The translations under genes were made by a program, and so were the position numbers. The notes under the pieces are model-generated. The model had not been told where the DNA came from. It saw only the letters and a program-made list of their open reading frames with translations, and made no database searches. A stretch of 14,680 nt of DNA from JBGAPI01 sp044221335 (lineage in GTDB: Bacteria; Pseudomonadota; Gammaproteobacteria; Xanthomonadales; Ahniellaceae). Positions 1-7,123 of the stretch are shown here, piece after piece (positions within the stretch are counted from its first letter, which is position 1; each line of letters starts with the position of its first letter). Location of the stretch: NCBI GenBank assembly GCA_044221335.1, contig JBGAPI010000072.1, forward strand, positions 1 through 14,680. The letters run 5' to 3'.

Positions 1-124
1 GCTCAAAGGACTTACCGGTGTAGGTATCCTCGCCGCACAGCCAGGCCCGCCGCACGCAGCGCGAAACGCAGTGGTAGATGCCGGTGGTGTCGGGTGGGAC
101 AAGGTGGCGGCGCGGGTAAGTCAC
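1..124 (-). CDS. REP-associated (IS200-like, Y1) transposase, N-terminal fragment cut by window edge
   Basis: Read leftwards from a GTG at 124, the frame is open to the window edge for 41 codons. It gives Met-Thr-Tyr-Pro-Arg-Arg-His, then DTTGIYHCVSRCVRRAWLCG, EDTYTGKSFE. The run YHCVSRCVRRAWLCGED is the typical N-terminus of RAYT/IS200-like TnpA_REP proteins, single-strand DNA transposases thought to mobilise REP palindromes. The HUH motif and catalytic tyrosine would lie to the left of the window, so completeness cannot be judged. A TGA lies in frame about 24 bases upstream of the GTG, and no ATG lies between, which supports GTG as the start. A REP-like palindrome at 189-215 lies in its upstream region, the usual neighbourhood for this family. 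Family assignment is by recognised motif and is fairly secure; activity is unknown. Confidence 0.82.
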   Translation of the reverse strand, partial: MTYPRRHLVPPDTTGIYHCVSRCVRRAWLCGEDTYTGKSFE

Positions 125-188
125 CCACCGATCATGCGCCAGCTGTCACTTCAGCCGTGTAGGAAATCTGCTCGACGTGGCGTAGGAA

Positions 189-215
189 AATTCGGAGACC
201 TTGGGTGTCCCAATT
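189..215. repeat. REP-like imperfect palindrome upstream of the transposase
   Basis: Arms 189-200 (aattcggagacc) and 204-215 (ggtgtcccaatt) pair at 10 of 12 positions around a 3-base loop (ttg). It lies 65 bases upstream of the RAYT start. RAYT proteins are known to be associated with such short palindromes; that this one is a substrate is inference. The coding-like sequence of the next gene begins immediately to its right. Confidence 0.55.
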
Positions 216-745
216 CGCCGGCCAACCGGACGAAGTCGATCGCCGACTATCCACCCGCCGATGCCGTCAACGACGTCCTTCGCTACCACAACCTGTGCTC
301 GTTCAACGTCGGCGTGTCCAACCTGGTGGCGAAGGCCGGCGTCACCAGCCGGATCAACGCGCCCTGGCTGAAGGACCAGGCCAAGGCCGACCAGGCAGCG
401 CTGGAACGCAACGAGGCGGCCCTGGTCGCGCTGGCTGCCGAAATCACCAAGGAAGAGGCCGCGATGAAGGCCGATGCCGCCGACAAGGACAAGACCAAGG
501 TGCACAAGGAACGTCTCGACAAGCTGTACGGCCGCCGCGCGGTGCTGGAGTCGCTGATCGACCAGGGGCGGATGCAGCTCAACAACAGCGAACAGCTGCT
601 CGGTCGGCCAATCGAACCGAGCAAGGCGGCAGCGTCGGGTGCCGCCGCCGCGCCGCCGGTGGGCGGCGCTGCGGCTCCCCCGGCCGTCCCGGCGCCCCCG
701 GCGCCCCCGGTCGCCGCGGCGCCGAAGGGTGGCTCGCTGCCATGA
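216..745 (+). pseudogene. Unrecognised coiled-coil protein with Ala/Pro-rich tail, probably 5'-truncated
   Basis: The frame ending at TGA 743-745 reads like a real protein from about 216 onward. It begins with a segment containing YPPADAVNDVLRYHNL and CSFNVGVSNLVAKAG, then a charged Ala/Glu/Lys/Gln-rich stretch (about 360-600) typical of a coiled coil. It ends in a low-complexity Ala/Pro/Gly tail (about 625-735) that includes a tandem 9-base ggcgccccc repeat. No ATG, GTG or TTG lies in frame between 216 and 313. The first candidates, GTG 314 and GTG 326, fall inside the conserved-looking part. The frame stays open leftwards (ATG 134, GTG 71), but that stretch overlaps the transposase gene and palindrome and does not look like protein. 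I infer the original 5' end was lost at the palindrome. The stop overlaps the start of the patatin gene (ATGA at 742-745), suggesting translational coupling. No family is recognised. Confidence 0.55.
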
Positions 746-3204
746 GCACGACGACGGAATCATCGGCGGAGCGGCCATCGGCAAGCGTCCCCAAGGCCGC
801 GCCGACGGCGACCAGCGTGGATCCGCGCACCGCCGTCATCGACAGCGAGCGCGAGAAGCTCGGGTTGCGCGAAGGCGAGCGCCCGATCGGCCTCGCGCTG
901 TCCGGCGGCGGCATCCGTTCGGCGTCGTTCGCCCTCGGTGTCGTCCAGGTGTTGATGCAGCGCGGACTGCTGGAACGCTTCCACTACCTGTCGACGGTGT
1001 CCGGCGGTGGCTATCTCGGCGGTGCGCTGACCTGGTGGCGACACAAGTCGAAGTCGCTCGACGACTTCCGCAAGCGCATCGGCCAGCTCGGCCCCCACGA
1101 GGACTGGTCGCGCTTCCTCGCGATGCACGGCAACTACCTGGCACCGCCCAGGATCAGGCCGCTGGCGCTGGTCGGCGTCCTTTTGCGCAACATCGTGCTG
1201 AGTCTCGGCGTCTATCTGCCGATGCTCGTCGCGCTGCTGTTCGTGGCGATCTGTTTCGGTTTTCTGCAGTCGGCGGTGCCGCTGGAGCCCGGCATCGATC
1301 CGCTGGCGACCTGGGGATGGGGTATCCAGGTCCGCTTCGACGTGATCGGGTTGATCGCGAGCTTCGTCGGCTTCGCCGTGGTGTCGGTCGCGTGCGGCAG
1401 CTATGCGACCTTCGTCGCCAGCGTCGGCCGCACGTGGGGTCTGATCTTCGGCTTGGGGGCCGTGCTGGTGCTGACGGCGCTGTGCCTCGCCTCGCTGAAG
1501 GCCGCCAGCGGCGCGGATGCGTCGCTTGCCCTGCCATTGCAGGGGGCCTGGAGCGGCTTCGGGGCCTGGGCCCTGGCGTCGCTGTGGCTGTTCGACCAGC
1601 AGCGGCGGCTGCCGCGCACCGACGATGCGATCGCCACGTTCCACTACCGGTATCGGGTGGGCTACCAGCAGATCATCGGGACATTGCTGGAGCTGATGTT
1701 CGCGATGTGGCTGCTGGCGAGCCTGCCGCTGCTCGCCGAGCTGCTGCAGCGGCTGCAGGCCTGGCTGCATCTGCAGGACCGCAAGGAGCTGCTCACGGCG
1801 ATCGTCTCCGCGCTCGGTGCCGTCGGCAGCGCGCTCGGCCTGAAGGGCGGCGGCGTGAAGCGGACCAGCGAGATCGGCGGCAGCGCCCGGTTCGTCATCG
1901 CGGCGATGGTGTTCCTCTACGCCCTGCTGTTCGGCTGCTATCTCGGCGCCTCGCACCTGATCGCCTTCGCGTCGGCCGCCCTCGGCATCAAGCCCGCCGC
2001 CACGTGCTGGCTGCCCTTCCTGGCATTGCTCGTCGTCGCCGGGATCGGCTTCTTCACGAACCTCAACCTGTTCGGCATGTCGCGGATGTACCGCGACCGC
2101 CTGATGGAGGCGTTCGCACCCGACCCGGCGACGGTCGATGGCGGCAATTGGCAGCGCGCGTCCGAGGCCAACGTCCAGAATCTGGAGTCCGTGTGGCCGG
2201 CCACCTGGACCCCGGTCGGCGGCAGCGCGAGTCCGAGGCTGTACCCGCTGATCAACACCATCGCGGCGCTGCCGGATGCCTGGGCCGATGGCGTGAAGAG
2301 CCGCGGTGGTGTCAACTTCCTGCTGTCACCGAACTACTGCGGCAGCCCGGTGACGGGCTACGAGAAGACGGCGACGTTCGCCGATGGCCGGCTCAGCCTG
2401 CCGACCGCCGTCGCGATCTCCGGCGCGGCAGTGGAGCCGCATTCCGGCGGCGAGGGACTGCCGACGCGGGATCGACTGGTCGCCGCGCTGATGTTCCTGT
2501 TCCAGATCCGGCTCGGGGTGTGGCTGCGCAACCCGAACCCCAAGGCCAATACCGCGCAAAGTGTGTTGCGGCGCCTGACCGGCCAGCGTCCGAACCTGCT
2601 CTACCCGGGCATCGCGCAAGGTCTCCTCGGTCGCCAGCTCGACGAGACCGCGGGCTTCGTCGAACTGGCGGACGGTGGTCACTTCGAGAACCTCGGCGTC
2701 TACGAGCTGATCGCGCGGCGGGCTCGCCTGATCGTCGCCTGCGTCGGCAGCTGCGATCCGGGCTACACGATGGAGGACCTGTCGGTCCTGGTCGAGCGGG
2801 TCTACGTGGACTTCGGTGCACGCATCGTGTTCGACGTGTCGACTCCGCTGGCGAACATCGTTCCCGGCACCACTGGCGCGCGGCGCGGCTATGCGATCGC
2901 GCGGATCCACTACACCCGGGACTCCGGGGAGCCGGACCCGGAATGTGGTCTCCTGCTCTACCTCCAGGCGACCCGGTTGGCGCCGGCCATCTCGACGCAG
3001 ATGCCGTTCAACGTCGACGCCTATGCCGCGGCCAACAGGAACTTCCCGAACGAGAGCACGGCGGACCAGTTCTTCGGCGAGACCCAGCTCGAGGCGTACC
3101 GGGCGCTGGGCGTGGTGATCGGCGAGCACACGTTCAATGCGATCGCTTCCGCGACCGCGGAGGACCGGATGGAGCTTGCGGTGGGCGCCGAGCTAGCGAA
3201 GTGA
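742..3204 (+). CDS. Membrane-anchored patatin-like phospholipase
   Basis: An 820-residue protein. The start is the ATG overlapping the preceding stop (ATGA); further upstream the frame is only a shadow. The glycine-rich oxyanion motif SGGGIRS is at 54-60 and is followed by a typical helix. The nucleophile-elbow serine is S87 in STVSGGGYLGG. The catalytic Asp is in the DGG motif at 644-646 (DGGHFENLG). This Ser-Asp dyad defines patatin-family acyl hydrolases, which act on phospholipids or other acyl esters. Between the halves of the active site are several hydrophobic stretches (about 141-178, 201-228, 232-252, 268-285, 308-333, 382-414, 422-444), so the enzyme is probably an integral inner-membrane protein. 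The YRDRLMEAF and SPNYCGSPVTGY segments are typical of the large bacterial patatin subgroup. Its 3' end overlaps the convergent CHAT gene by 12 bases, with no terminator between. The exact substrate is unknown. Confidence 0.9.
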   Translation: MSTTTESSAERPSASVPKAAPTATSVDPRTAVIDSEREKLGLREGERPIGLALSGGGIRSASFALGVVQVLMQRGLLERFHYLSTVSGGGYLGGALTWWRHKSKSLDDFRKRIGQLGPHEDWSRFLAMHGNYLAPPRIRPLALVGVLLRNIVLSLGVYLPMLVALLFVAICFGFLQSAVPLEPGIDPLATWGWGIQVRFDVIGLIASFVGFAVVSVACGSYATFVASVGRTWGLIFGLGAVLVLTALCLASLKAASGADASLALPLQGAWSGFGAWALASLWLFDQQRRLPRTDDAIATFHYRYRVGYQQIIGTLLELMFAMWLLASLPLLAELLQRLQAWLHLQDRKELLTAIVSALGAVGSALGLKGGGVKRTSEIGGSARFVIAAMVFLYALLFGCYLGASHLIAFASAALGIKPAATCWLPFLALLVVAGIGFFTNLNLFGMSRMYRDRLMEAFAPDPATVDGGNWQRASEANVQNLESVWPATWTPVGGSASPRLYPLINTIAALPDAWADGVKSRGGVNFLLSPNYCGSPVTGYEKTATFADGRLSLPTAVAISGAAVEPHSGGEGLPTRDRLVAALMFLFQIRLGVWLRNPNPKANTAQSVLRRLTGQRPNLLYPGIAQGLLGRQLDETAGFVELADGGHFENLGVYELIARRARLIVACVGSCDPGYTMEDLSVLVERVYVDFGARIVFDVSTPLANIVPGTTGARRGYAIARIHYTRDSGEPDPECGLLLYLQATRLAPAISTQMPFNVDAYAAANRNFPNESTADQFFGETQLEAYRALGVVIGEHTFNAIASATAEDRMELAVGAELAK

Positions 3205-6200
3205 GGAGACCGGATCCGGATGCCGCGGCGTTGCAAGCGGCATCCGGGTGTAGTGGACCATGCCAGCCCAGTAGCGCGGATGCCGGTAGAAGCGGTGGTC
3301 GTGCAGGCGCTGCATCGCCTGCCGCAGTGCCTCAGCGATCGCCGCCGAGTCGGCGTCGCGCGGCAGCGTCCGGTAGAACTCGTCGGACAGCAGCGCCGCG
3401 GCGGTGTCGCTGACGCTCCACGAGGCCGCGACCACGTCGTGCGCGCCGGAGCGCAGCACCGCCTCGGCGAAGTTCGATCCGGCCGTGCTGCGTCCCGGAT
3501 GTTGCGCGAGATCGCAGGCATTGAGGAACACCGTGCGCGCCTTCACGCCGTGCTCGACCACGTCGAGCCAGCTCAGCAGCTCGGGCGTCACGCCGCCGTC
3601 GTCGGGTTCGAGCCAGATGCCGGAGCGCGCCAGCCGATCGGCATCGCTGCCGCCGTGGCTCGCGACGTGGACCCAGGCCGAGGGAGTGGCGAGTGCCTCG
3701 AGGACCGCGGCGCGCGTGGCTCGTTTCGCCGCGGCGACGCTCCATTGCAGCGTCCGGGCGCGCTCTGCCACTCGCTTCTGTTCGCCGATCGAGGCGGATA
3801 GCACGGGCAAGCCGGCTGTCGGCCTCGCGGCGTCCAATGCGAAGGCGAACAGCGTGAGCGTCGTTTCCGGCGTCGGATCATCGTCGGCCGCACCGATGTG
3901 GCTGATAGCGGTGTCCAGCACCAGTTCATGGTCGCTGCCTGGCCAGCGGAGGAGTGGCCAGGGAATCCTTCGCGATGCGCGATCACCCGCCAGCAGCAGT
4001 CGCGCCGGCGCCGCTCCGGGAGCGCCGGACAACAGCAGGACCGACAACTCCTGCGCTTGTCGGGCGATGGTCGCGACGGGTGCGAATCCGTCGACGGCCG
4101 TCGCAAGCGCCGACTGCCGGTCACGCACGGGCTGGGACGACACCGGAACGAAGCGCAGCGTCGCCTCGTCTCGACGAATCCACAGAATGGCCGAACGCTC
4201 CGCTGCCAGCAGCGTGACCGCCAGCGCATCCGACGGCGCCAATGCCGCCTGGACGCTTCGAAGGTCTGGCGGAGCCGAGACCCTTTGCGACGTCGGGGGC
4301 CGGCCCAGCTGCCGCCCGATCACGCCGAGCAGCTGGCGCTGCATTTCGGCGTCGGTGACCCTGGGTTTGTCGCCTGCGAGTTGCGCCGTCGGCAGCAGGG
4401 ACTCGGCCAATGCGCGGTCGAAAGCGACACGATCGCTGGTGGGCCCGGAGGTGGGGGCGGATGCCTGTGGCTCGAATTCCGTCGTGATCCACCAGTGCCA
4501 GGCGAGCTCGGCCTGGCGTTGCGGCGATTCCACGCGTGCGATCACTGGCAACGCGAATTGCCGCAGTCGCTGCCGCTGCTGCGAAAGGATCAGGCGCAGG
4601 GATGTGCTGCTCGTCTTCGCCCGCAAAGCGTCGACCTGGACGCGCGCCTGTTCCAGACGTCTCAGCGCGGCCATCGGATCCGATTCGCGCAGTGACAGCA
4701 CCTTCTGCCAGCGCAACCATTCGGAGAATGGTCGGTCCGCAGCGGGCGCCGCGTCGGGGACGGCGGAGGTCGCGCCCGGATGGCGTGCCGCCTCGACCTC
4801 CGCGCTCAGCAGCTCCAGCCGAAACCGGGTCGTCGGGACATTGCTCGTCGGCAATGCCGCAATTTCGGTGGCCGCATCGAGATCGCCGCGTGCGAGGGCC
4901 GCCTCGGCGCGCACCAGGTCCGCGCGCGCGCGGTCGGCGCTGACCTTCAGATGCTCCAGTGCGGACGAGGCTTCGCTGGCGATCGCCGCCGCCTCGCGCG
5001 ATTGCCCGTCGGCCAACAGGATCTCCGCCCGTTCGATTTGCGCAACGGCGACACGGGCGGGCGCGTCGGTGGGAGACAGATGCGTGAGCGCGGCGGCGAC
5101 GGCGTCGTCCGCATCCTTTACCGCGCCGAGTTCTCGATAGAGCGCCGCCACCCGCAACAGGGTGTTGGCCTGCCATCGCTCGTTGCCGGCGCGCTGGAAT
5201 TCGCGCATCGCAAGTTCCGATCGGCGCAGGCCCTCCGCCAGGTTGCCGTTGCGGACCGCGATGTCCGCGAACAGGCGCTGGACGCGTCCGCGCACGATCG
5301 GCACGTCGGGTCCGGCGAAGTGATCCCATCGGAGATCGAAGATGGTCGTCGACGCCAAGGTGGCGATCGCGAGCGCTTGGTCAAGGTGCCCGCGATCGCG
5401 TTCGAGCTGGGCGAAATCGAGGCGCATGCTGGTCAGTTCGAGATCTTCCCCGAGCGCCTTCAGCGCGGCGGTCACCCAGGCGTAGCAGACGGCGGATTCC
5501 TCGAGGCGACCGAGGAACTGCAGAGCGACGCAGCGGCTCCCCTCAAGCCGGACACCGAATTGGCTGGTGCGATCCGGAGTTCCCGGAAATTCGCGCGTAA
5601 GGACCAGGACCTCGTCGGAGCGCGACAGGCGCTGGACCTCCTCGGAACGCGCGACCCGGGCGGCCAGTGCCCGCGGGCGATCGCCCAGCGAGAGCCACGC
5701 CTTCTCGGCGACTTGCCAGGCGGCGACCGCTTCGGCGCTGCGCCCGGACATGGTCAGCGACTGGGCATCGAGATGTTGCGCGAGTGCCGCGAAATAGCCG
5801 GCAGGCGCGGTGTCGAGCACGGGCTGCAGGTGGCTGCGCGCCTCGGGATATCGGGCAGAGGAGACAAAACTGGCCCACTCGGCTTCGACGTCCGGGACGC
5901 GCGACAGCCAGTGACGCCCGGCGTCGTCGCTCGCGCCCGGAGTACAGTCCAGGCGGACTTCGATTTCGCCGAGCGCGGCATCCGGGCGAAGTCGATGGAC
6001 CGTCACCTCGCGCTGTGACGCCAGCTTTCCGATTGCGAGACCGAAGCGCGGGGGGGTCGACACCACGATCAGTCCATCCCCCTCCGTCCGGACATCCTGC
6101 CCCAGTTCCTCGAGGCGGAAGTCCCCGGCCGCGGCGGCGACGAGGACGAGGGGCTGTCCGTAGGCCGGCACCGTCAGCCGCTGCTTCGTTCCGCAGGCGA

Positions 6201-6308
6201 TGGACTGTCGCGTCGACGTGGTCGACGCCGTCGTCGATGCGGATGCGACCTTCGTCGCGCCGGAGTGCGCGAGAACGACAGTGCGAGAGCGGCGGCCGTG
6301 AGCAACAA
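3193..6308 (-). CDS. Exported TPR-CHAT caspase-like protease, apparent one-base frame offset near the 5' end
   Basis: About 1038 residues if repaired. The C-terminal CHAT domain (clan CD, caspase/separase fold) shows a His/Cys dyad: His in VASHGG (codon 3657-3655, about residue 885) and Cys in FLNACD (codon 3516-3514, about 932). SWSVSDTAAALLSDEFY follows. About 150-480 is helical and TPR-like, with many A/L/E repeats such as ALAARVARSEEVQRL. Before it lies a beta-rich N-terminal domain (LTVPAYGQPLVLVAAAAGDF). The main frame has no ATG, GTG or TTG near its 5' end. Instead a TTG at 6308, preceded by AAGGAAAG and directly abutting the upstream stop (TAGTTG), opens LLLTAAALALSFSRTPA, a good Sec signal sequence. 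That frame is one base out of register and stops after about 43 codons. Restoring one base at about 6250-6290 would join signal peptide and protein. This could be a sequencing error, a real mutation or a recoding site. Downstream cleavage targets are unknown. Confidence 0.85.
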
Positions 6309-7025
6309 CTACTTTCCTTCGCCGCCGCCGCTGACGCCGGTCTCGTTCAGGCGGCCGGCAAGCGGAGGTGTCGTCGGCTTCTTTCCACGCTTTTCCCCGG
6401 TCGTCGATTTCGCGGACGCGGTCGAACAATCGTCCGCATTCGTCGTCACGGTGGTTCCCATCACGGGCAGGTCCAGGGCGCAGGTCGCATCGGAAGTGTC
6501 GATGGCGATCAGATAGAGCGACTTCGGGATCGTCATGGGATTGGCCGCCGCACGCGGGCTCGAACGCAGCATCACGAAGAACTTCAGCGTCGGCTCGAAG
6601 GGGTCCTCGCCCGCGAGCCAAGGCTGGGTGCTCGCGCCCGTCAGAGTCAGGGTTCGATGAACCCCGTTCTTGCTGAGCTCCATGGCGTAGGTTCCCGCGG
6701 TCGCGCCCTTGGAAAGCGTCAACTTCGACTTCGCGAATTTGAGTCGCTGCGTGCAGTTCTTGGAGATGCCGGGTGAGAGATCCTCAAGGTCGACGCGGTT
6801 GTTTTGTGGGTCGGCATTGATGAAGCTGTCGGTCTTCGTGGGCAACAGGATCGCGAACTTGTCGGGTGTATAGCAGTACTCGCCCTGAACCTCGCTCTTC
6901 TGCAATTCCGCGCAGACGAACGTGCCACTTCCGCTGATCTGCTTGCACTCGGCCGCATGGGACAAGGTCGGCAGGGCGGTAGTGACGAGGAGTGCCGCGA
7001 TCAGCGCGTGATTTCTCTTGGTCAT
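6309..7025 (-). CDS. Small secreted protein of unknown function
   Basis: A 238-residue protein. The ATG at 7025 is preceded by CCAGGAG about 8 bases upstream. It begins with a clear Sec signal peptide: MTKRN, then a hydrophobic ALIAALLVTTALPTL core and a likely SHA-A cleavage site near residue 24. The mature part has six cysteines, compatible with disulfides in the periplasm or outside the cell. Motifs are CKQISGSGTFVCAEL, YCYTPDKFAILLP, and near the C-terminus YLIAIDTSDATCALDLPVMG. The C-terminal tail is low-complexity, Thr/Gly/Lys-rich and probably disordered. No known domain is recognised. It lies between the subtilase (98 bases upstream) and the CHAT protease (stop abutting its start). 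From position alone it could be an inhibitor, chaperone or substrate of one of the two proteases; nothing in the sequence proves which. Confidence 0.85.
   Translation of the reverse strand: MTKRNHALIAALLVTTALPTLSHAAECKQISGSGTFVCAELQKSEVQGEYCYTPDKFAILLPTKTDSFINADPQNNRVDLEDLSPGISKNCTQRLKFAKSKLTLSKGATAGTYAMELSKNGVHRTLTLTGASTQPWLAGEDPFEPTLKFFVMLRSSPRAAANPMTIPKSLYLIAIDTSDATCALDLPVMGTTVTTNADDCSTASAKSTTGEKRGKKPTTPPLAGRLNETGVSGGGEGK
6312..6318 (-). promoter_or_regulatory. Shine-Dalgarno sequence deciding the TTG start of the CHAT gene
   Basis: On the minus strand AGGAAAG occupies 6318-6312, followed by TAG (6311-6309, stop of the secreted-protein gene) and TTG (6308-6306; a second TTG is at 6305). 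The spacing of about 6 bases from GGA to TTG is good. The stop/start abutment suggests translational coupling. Confidence 0.5.
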
Positions 7026-7123
7026 GTCGATGCTCCTGGGTGGGGCGGCGACCTTCGTGCGGGTCGACGCCGGGTGGACGTGGCGAATCGAGGATCTCGG
7101 CGACAGCCGCCATGAGCGGTGCG

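Noticed and set aside
71..215. GTG 71 or ATG 134 as the start of the first plus-strand gene
   Set aside because: This stretch overlaps the transposase coding sequence and the palindrome, and its translation does not resemble the rest of the protein.
688..712. Tandem 9-base repeat in the first plus-strand gene
   Set aside because: Only two copies, explained by the Pro/Ala-rich coding sequence; no sign of a functional repeat array.
639..3413. Long plus-strand open frame overlapping the patatin gene
   Set aside because: Arg/Pro-rich translation without motifs, while the other plus frame has the full patatin active site.
6309..6621. Extending the CHAT frame upstream to an ATG at 6621
   Set aside because: The extension overlaps the end of the secreted-protein gene and is Arg/Asp-rich nonsense; the Shine-Dalgarno and TTG at 6308 fit better.
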